DNA from: Lachnospiraceae bacterium
GTDB lineage: Bacteria; Bacillota; Clostridia; Lachnospirales; Lachnospiraceae
Direction: 5' to 3'
Length of the DNA stretch: 33,625 bases
Assembly (NCBI GenBank): GCA_022799355.1
Contig: JAAWOG010000042.1
Location: 1-33,625 of the forward strand
The notes under the pieces were generated by a model, which was not told where the DNA came from, did no database searches, and saw only the letters and a program-made list of their open reading frames with translations. The position numbers and the translations under genes were made by a program. Shown here one piece after another: positions 24,128 through 32,387 of this stretch. Numbering within the stretch: position 1 is the stretch's first letter; the number at the start of each line of letters is the position of its first letter.

Positions 24128-25273
24128 ATGCAAAAAAAGAAAATTGGGATTATTACATTATCTGCATCAGATAATTGTGGATCTTTATTGCAAAGTTATG
24201 CATTAAAGCAACTTATGAGTAAATACGGAGATGTAGAAATAATTAATTTTTCATCGGAGCAGTCCCATAAAATATATGATGTGTTTCCAAAATCCATGGA
24301 TTATCGAAAAAAATTAGAGAGGTTACCTTATAAAGAAAGGCTGTTCACGGAAAAAGAGGATTATAATTTCTTCAGACATGAGTATTTACAAATATCCGGA
24401 AGAGAGTACTTCTCTGAAAATTTATCTATGCTAAACGGAAGTTATGATGTAGTTGTAGTTGGAAGTGATCAGGTTTGGAATGTGTGCATGGGAGATTTTG
24501 ATAATGCATTTTTTCTTGGATGGACAAAAGCAAGAAAAATTGCATACGCACCAAGCCTTGGAGGGCATGATATTAGAGAAAGTAAATTTTATGAAAAAGT
24601 ATGGGATTGGTTAAATGATTTTTCAGCAATATCCGTGAGAGAAGAATTCGGAAAAAGATGCTTGGAAGAAATACTAAATAATACAATAGAAAAAGTGTTA
24701 GATCCAACATTAGTTTTATCAGATGAGATATGGAGAGAATTAATTCATGAGCCATTGATAAAGGGCGATTATATTTTTTATTATTCATGGGCATATGCAG
24801 ATAAGTGGACATCCAAAATTGTTTCAGAGGAAGGTAAAAGGTTGGGAGTGCCGGTAATTGTAATGGATACAAGAAAGTGGATTGGGAAAAGTGTGGAAAA
24901 ATGGAACTTTATCTTAAATCCTGAAAGTGGTCCATTGGTTTTTTTAAATCTTATGTATTATGCTAAAAAATGTTATGTTGAATCTTTTCATGGGATGATA
25001 TTTTCTTATATATATAAAAAAAACTTTTGGCTGCTTGATATACATGAGAATTATGATGATATTGACACCAGATTGGCGGAGCTGCTTGAACTTTTAGGAG
25101 TAAAGCATAGAGTTTTAACAAGATATAATGTAGACAAAATTAATCAGGATGAGTCGATTGAATATGGAGAAAACAAAAGGTTGAAAAGGGAGAGAAACTT
25201 ATCAAAGTTATTTCTTGAAAAGGCAATAAAAGGAGTGCAGAATGAAGTTTGCTTATTTGATTATGGCACATAA
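24128..25273 (+). CDS. Polysaccharide pyruvyl transferase family protein
   Basis: The 381-residue protein has the family signatures IGIITLSASDNCGSLLQSYA, VVVGSDQVWN, DPTLVLS, and a late SFHGMIFSYIY motif. Family members add pyruvyl ketals from PEP to sugars of surface glycans (CsaB, WcaK, EpsO). Several homologues in glycan loci have untested roles. ATG 24128 is preceded by AAAGGCGGAGAAGAG; an in-frame GTG at 24110 is less likely. Codon use is very AT-rich, like the next genes. It overlaps the following gene by 32 nt. Together with PEP mutase it would be a second PEP-consuming enzyme here. Confidence 0.9.
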   Translation: MQKKKIGIITLSASDNCGSLLQSYALKQLMSKYGDVEIINFSSEQSHKIYDVFPKSMDYRKKLERLPYKERLFTEKEDYNFFRHEYLQISGREYFSENLSMLNGSYDVVVVGSDQVWNVCMGDFDNAFFLGWTKARKIAYAPSLGGHDIRESKFYEKVWDWLNDFSAISVREEFGKRCLEEILNNTIEKVLDPTLVLSDEIWRELIHEPLIKGDYIFYYSWAYADKWTSKIVSEEGKRLGVPVIVMDTRKWIGKSVEKWNFILNPESGPLVFLNLMYYAKKCYVESFHGMIFSYIYKKNFWLLDIHENYDDIDTRLAELLELLGVKHRVLTRYNVDKINQDESIEYGENKRLKRERNLSKLFLEKAIKGVQNEVCLFDYGT

Positions 25274-26105
25274 CAGATTTTCTGTTTTGAAAATGTTATT
25301 GGAAGATCTTGATGATGAGAGAAATGATATATTTTTACATATTGATCGCAAAACAGGAAAATATGAGGAGGAGGAGATTAAGAAATGTATTAAGAGGGCT
25401 AATTTAGTTTTAATTAAAAGGATTTCGGTATATTGGGGACACTATTCTCAAATCAAGTGTGTAGTTAATTTGATAAAAGAAGCTGTTAGTTATGGATATC
25501 ATGATTATTATCATTTTATGGTAGGGGTAGAGTTTCCTCTCAAGTCACAAGAGTATATTCACAGTTTTTTTGAGGAAAATAGAGGGTATGAATTTATTGG
25601 TTATGATGTGGTGAATTTTTCTGATAGAATGAAATATTGGAATATATGGGGGAAATATGCAAGAAGCCAGAAAAAATATCAAAAGATGCTTTTTAAATGG
25701 AACTCTAATATTTTGCATATTCAGGAAATATTGGGTATTAATAGAATAAAAGGGAAAGAAAATTATTATAAAAAAGGTTATGCACAGTGGAGTATTACAC
25801 ATGAATTAGCCAATTTTATTTTAGATGAATTTAAAAAGATAAAAGGCCAATATTATTTTACATATTGTGCTGATGAGATATTTTTTCAAACAATAGTATT
25901 TCATTCAAAATATTATGATAGAGTATTTGATCCAAACAATGAGTATAAATCGTCAATGCGTTTGACGACATGGACAGATCCTCGCAATCAATTGCATTTT
26001 TCTGATTTGGATGAACTGATCAATACGGATAAATTATTTGGGAGAAAGTTCGATGGAGATGATGCAGAAAATTTGATTATACAAATAATGAAAAAAAGAG
26101 TATAA
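25242..26105 (+). CDS. GT14-like (core-2/I-branching type) beta-N-acetylglucosaminyltransferase
   Basis: The 287-residue protein fits the bacterial branch of the core-2/I-branching family, with FAYLIMAHNRFSVLKMLLED, DIFLHIDRK, YWGHYSQIKCVVNLI, VGVEFPLKSQEYIHSFF, and a CADEIFFQTIVF segment near the end. Such enzymes transfer GlcNAc or xylose to a glycan branch. Start ATG 25242 follows AAAGGAGTGCAGA and lies inside the previous gene, indicating translational coupling. The gene is strongly AT-rich: one line, 25681-25740, has 15 G/C in 60 by hand count. The donor sugar is a family-based guess. Confidence 0.85.
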   Translation: MKFAYLIMAHNRFSVLKMLLEDLDDERNDIFLHIDRKTGKYEEEEIKKCIKRANLVLIKRISVYWGHYSQIKCVVNLIKEAVSYGYHDYYHFMVGVEFPLKSQEYIHSFFEENRGYEFIGYDVVNFSDRMKYWNIWGKYARSQKKYQKMLFKWNSNILHIQEILGINRIKGKENYYKKGYAQWSITHELANFILDEFKKIKGQYYFTYCADEIFFQTIVFHSKYYDRVFDPNNEYKSSMRLTTWTDPRNQLHFSDLDELINTDKLFGRKFDGDDAENLIIQIMKKRV

Positions 26106-26189
26106 AGTTGTGGATAATGGCAGGGAATGCATATTGACTATATTTTATATCTGCTAAATGATGTGGTACAGAAAGGAAACAAAGGACAT

Positions 26190-27152
26190 ATGAACTTTTC
26201 TGATATAATATTGGACGTAAAAAAAACGTCAATGAATAATCTTATGCTCAAGCAAAATGATATGGCTGAAGAGAAACGGCTTGAAGAGTATAAAAATACT
26301 GTTTCTAAGTATAAAAAAAGAGGAGAGATTGCAGATGAATATACGGAATCTATAATAGAAACATATTTTGAATGGACACAATGTAAAGATCCATCCTACA
26401 ATAAAAATTACATTAAGTTACTGGAAAATTTAAAATGTCATATTGACGAATTTGAAAAAGTATATAACTTATTGGGGGATGATATTTCGAAGGAGATTTT
26501 TACTAATATATTGATGTGGCGCCTGACAAGAAGGAGTTGTGGCTTGATTGATTCTTTTCTTTCTTCAGGGGTGCAGTATTTTGAAAATATAGAGCGATTA
26601 AATAGAAATGAGGTTCTGGCAGACTGTGGAGGTTATACAGGGGATACGATAGAAACATTACTAAAATGTGTCGGGGGGATGAAACGGGTTTATATGTATG
26701 AACCAAATGAAGAGAATATAGAGCAGGCAAAGAAAAATCTGAAAGATTGCTCTAATATAGTTTATAGAAAGGCGGGAGTTGGTAGCAGGAATATAAGGAT
26801 GTCATTTAGTGAAACAACATTAAGTTCAACAGGAACTATAGTGGAGGCATCAGGTGATATGTTACCGTGTATAGATATTGTCAGGGTAGATGATGATATT
26901 AAGGAAAAGATTACTTTTATCAAGATGGATATAGAAGGAATGGAAATGGAGGCGCTTATTGGGGCTGAGAGGCATATTGTAGAAGATAGACCTGTGTTGG
27001 CAGTGTGTGTGTATCATAAGCCGGAGGATTTATATGAAATCCCGTTGTATATTAACAAGATGGTAAATGATTATAGCTACTATATTAGACACTATACATT
27101 GTTTCATGGAGAGACTGTGTTATATGCTGTTCCAAATGAGCGAGAATTATAA
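26190..27152 (+). CDS. FkbM family methyltransferase
   Basis: The 320-residue protein has a helical N-terminal half. The S-adenosylmethionine fold then shows ADCGGYTGDTIETLL, VYMYEPNEENIEQAKKNL and FIKMDIEGMEMEALIGAE, the standard FkbM motifs. These enzymes O-methylate sugars or similar groups in glycans. An in-frame ATG at 26127 would add 21 residues. I favour ATG 26190, preceded by AAAGGAAACAAAGGAC, but cannot exclude the longer form. In C. difficile flagellin glycan, the phosphate-linked amino acid carries a methyl group, so a methyltransferase suits this setting. Confidence 0.87.
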   Translation: MNFSDIILDVKKTSMNNLMLKQNDMAEEKRLEEYKNTVSKYKKRGEIADEYTESIIETYFEWTQCKDPSYNKNYIKLLENLKCHIDEFEKVYNLLGDDISKEIFTNILMWRLTRRSCGLIDSFLSSGVQYFENIERLNRNEVLADCGGYTGDTIETLLKCVGGMKRVYMYEPNEENIEQAKKNLKDCSNIVYRKAGVGSRNIRMSFSETTLSSTGTIVEASGDMLPCIDIVRVDDDIKEKITFIKMDIEGMEMEALIGAERHIVEDRPVLAVCVYHKPEDLYEIPLYINKMVNDYSYYIRHYTLFHGETVLYAVPNEREL

Positions 27153-27296
27153 AATAAGTAATGCAGTAAATATGTGGGGGTTTAATTGTTCACTACTTAG
27201 GCATTTATTTTATAGGTTCAATTTGTTTACAAAGATAAATTAAATGAAGGAATATCGTATGATGTGGAAGTGATGGGAAAGCAGGTGGGTAAATAT
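27153..27296 (+). other. Short AT-rich spacer between methyltransferase genes
   Basis: This spacer of about 140 nt is AT-rich. I see no clear terminator or promoter and no open frame. It is longer than most gaps in the run, so the next gene could have its own weak promoter. Confidence 0.4.
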
Positions 27297-28304
27297 ATGG
27301 GAATAGTATTATTTGGAGCGGGAAAAGATGGAAAAAGTGCTCTTTATGAAATAGGGAAAGAGCAAGTGGATTATTTTATTGATAATAATAAAGTTGGTGA
27401 GATAGGTGGTAAGAGGATTCTAAGATTGAAAGAGGCATTTGATATTAAAGAAAAAGTAATTTTTATTACCTCTTCAAAGTATAAAAAAGAAATAGCCAAG
27501 CAGTTGCTGGAGAATGGGAATAAAAACTTTTTTGTTTATGAAAACCATAAAGCATCTGTTTTTCAGAGTAAAAACTATGAGAAAAAATTAAACGAGAAAC
27601 AATGGGGAAATATTTATAATGATAGTATGTTGGATAGTATCATAGAAAGGGTAGAAAATAATAATTTTACACTATGGACTAAAGAAATATTGAAATTGAC
27701 ATCAGTTGGTGAAAAAGTGTTAGAAATAGGATGTGGAAGCGGAGAGACATCGCTTGTTCTGGCTAAAAACAATAGGTATGTATGCGCAATTGATTATTCA
27801 GAAAAAAGTATTGATTTGGTAGATCAACTTTGTGGTAGGACAGGTTATAAAGTTGACACATTTTGCATGGATGCAACACGAGATTTATCATTTGGCGTAA
27901 AAGAATTTGATATGGTTTTTCAGGCAGGACTGTTAGAGCACTTTAATAAAGAACAAAGAATAAGTATGCTATATTCTTGGAAAAGAATATGTAAGCGTAT
28001 GATATCGTTGATACCAAATGCTCATTCTCTTGCATATAGAATGGGGAAGGATATGGCAGAAAAGGAGGGAAGATGGCAGTATGGTTTGGAGGTACCCCAG
28101 GGTACACTTATAGATGAATTTATTGCAGCAGGTTATCAGAACATAAAAGAATACACAATTGGAGAAAGGCATTCTTTAAATTTTTTACCTAACAATCATT
28201 ATCTACGAGTCGCTTTAGAGAAGTGGCTGGATGAGTATGGCGATAAAGAAATAAGTGATTGGGGACAGGGATATTTATTGGTAACAATAGGGGAAAACTT
28301 GTAA
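27297..28304 (+). CDS. SAM-dependent methyltransferase with N-terminal Rossmann-like module
   Basis: Residues 1-82 of the 335-residue protein are the PglD-like module (GIVLFGAGKDGKSALYEI, YFIDNNKVGEIGG, VIFITSSKYKKE). From about residue 141 there is a class I methyltransferase (VLEIGCGSGETSLVL, CAIDYSEKSIDLV, FDMVFQAGLLEHF). I choose ATG 27297 because AGGTGG lies 8 nt upstream and the first strand of the module starts at once; GTG 27264 and ATG 27273 are in frame upstream. It is the last gene of the AT-rich segment. The acceptor may be a sugar or an amino acid on the glycan. Confidence 0.82.
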   Translation: MGIVLFGAGKDGKSALYEIGKEQVDYFIDNNKVGEIGGKRILRLKEAFDIKEKVIFITSSKYKKEIAKQLLENGNKNFFVYENHKASVFQSKNYEKKLNEKQWGNIYNDSMLDSIIERVENNNFTLWTKEILKLTSVGEKVLEIGCGSGETSLVLAKNNRYVCAIDYSEKSIDLVDQLCGRTGYKVDTFCMDATRDLSFGVKEFDMVFQAGLLEHFNKEQRISMLYSWKRICKRMISLIPNAHSLAYRMGKDMAEKEGRWQYGLEVPQGTLIDEFIAAGYQNIKEYTIGERHSLNFLPNNHYLRVALEKWLDEYGDKEISDWGQGYLLVTIGENL

Positions 28305-28546
28305 TATGCAGGAAGCTGTATACAGATAAAATTAGGAGTATATAGATAGAGGTTTGGGAAGAAAAACTGGAAAGATGAATGAATTATATTGAAATTATAG
28401 ATATAGATTCGACTTATTTTTAAGAGACATAGTTAAAAGATATAACAGATGCGAAATCATAAGAAAGAAGCTTGAAAAGAAGTCTTTAAGTGGCAATTTG
28501 CTAAAGAGTGTACTTTGATAATTATATATATTACATTGGAAAATCC
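28305..28546 (+). other. AT-rich intergenic region without recognisable gene
   Basis: This stretch ends the AT-rich segment. Stops occur in all frames. I see no terminator with a T tract directly after the methyltransferase, no RNA gene and no clear remnant. It may hold the junction of the imported segment. Confidence 0.5.
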
Positions 28547-28575
28547 TTGCCTTTTTCTACAGAAAATATTATAAT
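28547..28575 (+). promoter_or_regulatory. Sigma-A type promoter of the Rpn-type nuclease gene
   Basis: TTGCCT at 28547-28552 and TATAAT at 28570-28575 are 17 nt apart. Transcription from about 28582 would leave a leader of roughly 170 nt before GTG 28750. Confidence 0.65.
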
Positions 28576-28749
28576 ATAACTGCATTTCAATCTTGCATCA
28601 TGCAGATGAGATTCTATATTCAACTCAGTTGATTGTAGTAGGCGGTTCGCCTGAAATTACCAGTTATTTTATAATGATTGCCGGAAAAGGTAAGTTTGTG
28701 CAGGTGTTCTATGTTTTTCTTTCCTTTTTTGGTAGAAAGGGGTGTCTTT

Positions 28750-29817
28750 GTGACAGGAGAAAAACAGACAATTATCAAAAACAGGGAAATTCATGACAGC
28801 AGCAGTAAGCTGATTTTTGGGGATAAGATTTTAAGTTCCCAGTTTTTCAGAGATTATGCGGATATGGATATCCTTCGTAATATTAAGCCGGAGGATATAG
28901 AGGATGTTTCGGAAAGATATGTTCCGCTGTATAGTACGGAGCGGGAGAGTGATACTGTGAAAAAAGTGAATATTTCCAGATATCTGCATATTCAAAACAG
29001 TGAAGAAGTGTTTAACTTACCACTGTATATTATTTCGCTTATTGAACATAAAACAAAAGTAGAGTATAATGTAATTATGCAGGTCCTCCGGTATGTAATT
29101 TATATCTGGGAGGATTATGAAAAAGAGATGAATGAAAAATTTCCGGGGATCAGTAAAAGAAAAGATTTTAAGTATCCTCCGATTCTGCCTATTGTGTATT
29201 ATGAAGGAAAACAAAGATGGACGGCGTCTCTTGATATAGCAGATAAGATACTTTGTAAAGAACTGTTGGGTGAATATCTACCGCATTTCAGATATCAGCT
29301 GGTACGGTTGCATGATTACAGCAATGAAGAACTTTTGGAAAAGGAGGATGAGATTTCTCTGGCTATGCTTATCAATAAGATTCAGGAGCCAGGGGATATT
29401 TCAGTCCTTTCTGATTTGCCGAAGGGACAGGTGGATCGGATTTTGAAAGATACGCCGGAGTATTTGCTGGAAATTATGGCAAAACTGTACAGAGCATTGT
29501 TATATAATATTGGCGCGTCGGAAGCTGAAACGGAAAAAGCAGTGGCAACGATCAAGGAGCGAAAAATGGCAAGGTTGTTCGAGAATGTACCGAGGAATTT
29601 TAAAGCAGCTGAAAAAAGGACGGAAAAGAAGATTAACATGATGCAGCAGAAATTAGATGCAATGCAGAAAGAACTGGTGATGTATAAACATATAATCAGG
29701 CAGCAGAAAGGTGGGAGGAACGAACAGGATATTATTCATTCTCTCATGCAGGAATTTTCTCTGACGAAAGAACAGGCAGAAGAAGCCCTGTCAAACATCA
29801 CAGAAGAGTTGGATTAG
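28750..29817 (+). CDS. Rpn family PD-(D/E)XK nuclease (recombination-promoting nuclease/putative transposase)
   Basis: The 355-residue protein fits the Rpn/PD-(D/E)XK "transposase" family common in Clostridia. It has HDSSSKLIFGDKILSSQFF, the catalytic-type EHK at 99-101 in IISLIEHKTKVEYNVIMQVL, YPPILPIVYYEGK, and a C-terminal coiled coil (INMMQQKLDAMQKELVMYK). E. coli Rpn proteins cut DNA and raise RecA-independent recombination; newer work links them to phage defence. The start is GTG 28750, with GAAAGGGG upstream; an in-frame TTG at 28678 has no good ribosome site. It lies right at the end of the AT-rich cassette and has its own promoter and terminator, so it is not part of the glycan operon. 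Confidence 0.82.
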   Translation: MTGEKQTIIKNREIHDSSSKLIFGDKILSSQFFRDYADMDILRNIKPEDIEDVSERYVPLYSTERESDTVKKVNISRYLHIQNSEEVFNLPLYIISLIEHKTKVEYNVIMQVLRYVIYIWEDYEKEMNEKFPGISKRKDFKYPPILPIVYYEGKQRWTASLDIADKILCKELLGEYLPHFRYQLVRLHDYSNEELLEKEDEISLAMLINKIQEPGDISVLSDLPKGQVDRILKDTPEYLLEIMAKLYRALLYNIGASEAETEKAVATIKERKMARLFENVPRNFKAAEKRTEKKINMMQQKLDAMQKELVMYKHIIRQQKGGRNEQDIIHSLMQEFSLTKEQAEEALSNITEELD

Positions 29818-29836
29818 ATGAAACGGATACTGAAAG

Positions 29837-29883
29837 AACTTCCAATGTATGAATTATAATTATCATATGCTGGAAGTTTTTTT
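29837..29883 (+). terminator. Rho-independent terminator after the Rpn-type gene
   Basis: AACTTCCA (29837-29844) pairs with TGGAAGTT (29871-29878), the interior can extend with TATGA/TCATA, and T residues continue to 29883. It isolates the nuclease gene from the next glycosyltransferase. Confidence 0.85.
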
Positions 29884-29932
29884 ATGGGCGGGTTAGTGGT
29901 TATATTTTATTTTGACAGAAAGGAATGGAAAA

Positions 29933-31045
29933 ATGAATCCGGGTGTTTCAATTGTATTGCCAACTTATAATGGTAAAAAATATATTCGGGAGTCTGTTGA
30001 CAGTATATTGGCGCAGAGCTATACGGATTGGGAGTTGATTCTGGTAGATGATTGCTCAACGGATGGGACCGCAGAAATTCTGGAGGAATATGCAACCGGA
30101 GATAAAAGGATTTCTGTTATACATAATATGGTGAATCAGAAACTTCCGCGATCATTGAATACGGGGTTTTCCAGGGCTCGTGGACGGTATTTGACCTGGA
30201 CATCGGATGATAACCGGTATCTGCCGGAAGCACTTGAAAAAATGGTTGGATTTCTGGAAGAAAATGAGAATGCCATGATCGTTCGGAGTGATTATTTTTT
30301 TATAGATGCACAGGGAGAAGTGATAGGAAATTCAATAGAGTACTCAGATCATAATATGTATGCATTTAATTGCTTTGGGGCGTGCTTTCTTTATAGAAAA
30401 GAAGTCCGAGATGTTGTGGGAGAATATAATACGGATGCTTTTGGGGTGGAAGACTATGAGTATTGGCTGAGAATACTGGACAGGTTCGGGAGAATTTTTT
30501 CAATTGATGAGAGATTGTATGAGTACCGGAGACATGGAGAAAGTTTATCAGAATCAAAGCGCCGGATGGTATTAAATCAGCTGGCAGAACTTCGGCGGAG
30601 ATATGAAGATAAAATGCTTGGTGAGCTGAAAAACGATAAAGCGGAACTCTGCAGGATATATTATGAAATGATTCAGGTTGAGGCGTTTGGCAGTGATATC
30701 AGAAATGATTTCAGGAAAATATGCCATGAGTTGGAAAGGGATCAGGGATTTACGGACAGAAAACCTTTTATTGTTTTTGGCGCAGGAATTTACGGAGGGC
30801 GTGCCGTAGAGATATTGGGGGATAAAGCGGTATTTTTTACGGATAATGATCCCCAAAAAGAAGGAAAGATAAAGTGCGGAAGGGAGATATTGTCTTTTGA
30901 GAAGGCAAAGGAGTTATCAGATCGATATGATTTTCTGATAGCGGTCCACCATTGTTATATTTATGAATTGATTTGTCAGTTAAATAAGGCAGGCATAAAA
31001 GAATATACAACTTTACAGAGTTATATGGCAGACATGGATGACTAA
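29933..31045 (+). CDS. GT2 glycosyltransferase with C-terminal Rossmann-like module
   Basis: The first 240 or so of 370 residues form a GT2 domain: VSIVLPTYNGKKYIRESVDS, LVDDCSTDGTAEILEEYA, LNTGFSRARGRYLTWTSDDN with the metal-site acidic pair, and GVEDYEYWLRIL. From about residue 277 it carries the PglD-like module (FIVFGAGIYGGRAVEIL, FFTDNDPQKEGKIKCG), here at the C terminus instead of the N terminus. Start ATG 29933 follows AGAAAGGA by 8 nt; TTG 29912 is upstream in frame. It sits 15 nt before the WecB start, so the two are probably co-transcribed. The sugar is unknown; ManNAc-derived donors are possible because of that neighbour. Confidence 0.88.
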   Translation: MNPGVSIVLPTYNGKKYIRESVDSILAQSYTDWELILVDDCSTDGTAEILEEYATGDKRISVIHNMVNQKLPRSLNTGFSRARGRYLTWTSDDNRYLPEALEKMVGFLEENENAMIVRSDYFFIDAQGEVIGNSIEYSDHNMYAFNCFGACFLYRKEVRDVVGEYNTDAFGVEDYEYWLRILDRFGRIFSIDERLYEYRRHGESLSESKRRMVLNQLAELRRRYEDKMLGELKNDKAELCRIYYEMIQVEAFGSDIRNDFRKICHELERDQGFTDRKPFIVFGAGIYGGRAVEILGDKAVFFTDNDPQKEGKIKCGREILSFEKAKELSDRYDFLIAVHHCYIYELICQLNKAGIKEYTTLQSYMADMDD

Positions 31046-31060
31046 ATGCGGAGCGGAACA

Positions 31061-32179
31061 ATGTGTAAAAAAATTATGACAATTTTTGGGACAAGACCGG
31101 AAGCTATTAAAATGTGTCCTTTGATTTTACAACTCAGGAAGCATCCTGATTTGAGTCCTTTGGTGGTCCTCACAGGACAGCATGGGGAGATGCTGGATCA
31201 GGTGATGGATGCGTTTGACATAAAGGCAGATCATAACCTTTCCATTATGAAACAGGGGCAGACTCTGGCGGAGATTACAATGGGCGTATTGAAGAAACTC
31301 GATCCGATACTGGAAAAAGAAAAACCGGATATGGTATTGGTACATGGAGATACCAGTACGTCTTTCGCGGCAGCCCTCACCTGTTTTTACAGGGGGATAC
31401 CGGTAGGGCATGTGGAGGCAGGGCTCCGCACGAATAATATGTATTCACCCTTCCCGGAGGAGTTTAATCGTCAGGCAGTGGACCTGGTTGCCAGTGTGTA
31501 TTTTGCGCCGACCAGGCTTGCGGCGGAAAATCTTCTGAGAGAAGGAAAAAGAAAAGAGCAGATTGTCGTTACGGGAAATACAGTGATTGACGCATTGCAG
31601 ACTACGGTGAAGGAAGGTTATGACAGTGCGGATTTAGAATGGGCGTCGGATGCAAGGCTTATTCTTCTGACGGCTCACAGACGGGAGAATCTCGGGGAAC
31701 CGATGCGGGAGATGTTTTTGGGAGTAAAGCGTATTTTGGAAGACTTCAGGGATGTTAAAGTGATTTATCCGGTGCACAGGAATCCGAAAGTAAGAGAGGC
31801 AGCACAGGAAATTTTGTGGGATATTGAGAGGGCGCGGTTGGTCGAACCGCTTGATGTGTTGGATTTTCATAACTATATGAAAAGAAGTTTTCTTATTTTA
31901 ACGGACAGCGGCGGGATACAGGAAGAAGCTCCCGCGCTGGGAAAACCGGTGCTGGTAATGCGTGATACAACCGAGAGACCGGAGGGAGTGGAAGCGGGAA
32001 CTTTAAAACTGGTTGGAACTTCGGCGGACAGAATATATGAGGAGACTAAGAAATTATTGACAGATAGGGAAGAATATGACCGGATGAGTCGGGCGGTGAA
32101 TCCTTATGGAGATGGACATGCATCGGAGAGAATTGAAGAGGCACTGCTTGCATGGTGCGGGATAGAAAGTGCTATATGA
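31061..32179 (+). CDS. wecB: UDP-N-acetylglucosamine 2-epimerase, non-hydrolysing
   Basis: This 372-residue enzyme interconverts UDP-GlcNAc and UDP-ManNAc in the cytoplasm. Motifs run the whole length: IFGTRPEAIKMCPLILQL, VLVHGDTSTSFAAALTCFY, GHVEAGLRTNNMYSPFPEE, TGNTVIDAL, LTAHRRENLG, PVHRNPKVREAAQE, and LTDSGGIQEEAPALGKPVLV with TERPEG. I choose ATG 31061, preceded by GGAGCGGAACA; ATG 31046 directly after the upstream stop is an alternative. No UDP-ManNAc dehydrogenase (WecC) or TagA is visible, so how ManNAc is used cannot be read from this window. The gene name mnaA is used in Bacillus. Confidence 0.96.
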   Translation: MCKKIMTIFGTRPEAIKMCPLILQLRKHPDLSPLVVLTGQHGEMLDQVMDAFDIKADHNLSIMKQGQTLAEITMGVLKKLDPILEKEKPDMVLVHGDTSTSFAAALTCFYRGIPVGHVEAGLRTNNMYSPFPEEFNRQAVDLVASVYFAPTRLAAENLLREGKRKEQIVVTGNTVIDALQTTVKEGYDSADLEWASDARLILLTAHRRENLGEPMREMFLGVKRILEDFRDVKVIYPVHRNPKVREAAQEILWDIERARLVEPLDVLDFHNYMKRSFLILTDSGGIQEEAPALGKPVLVMRDTTERPEGVEAGTLKLVGTSADRIYEETKKLLTDREEYDRMSRAVNPYGDGHASERIEEALLAWCGIESAI

Positions 32180-32387
32180 GAATCCAATGAAATCCGTTAT
32201 TTGGATTCGAGGATGCAGTGAAAAGATATTTGGGGTAAAAAGTGAGCATCCGGAAATATTTTGAGGGGGAGATAGGGGGATAAAATATATCGGGATAATT
32301 TCTTTACATGCTTCAAATACAATGTTAGAATGAGGCTATCTGAAACAGGAATTTTGATTTAATGTATATATGTGGCATGGAGGGAAA
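32180..32387 (+). other. Intergenic region with a hairpin
   Basis: GAATCCAA (32180-32187) and TTGGATTC (32201-32208) form an 8-bp stem right at the wecB stop codon. There is no T tract after it, so it is a weak terminator candidate. The rest contains no gene that I can support. Confidence 0.5.

Noticed and set aside
28593-28796. Short frame before the Rpn-type gene.
   Set aside because: It overlaps the leader of the nuclease gene in another frame, has no clear ribosome site, and its product matches nothing.
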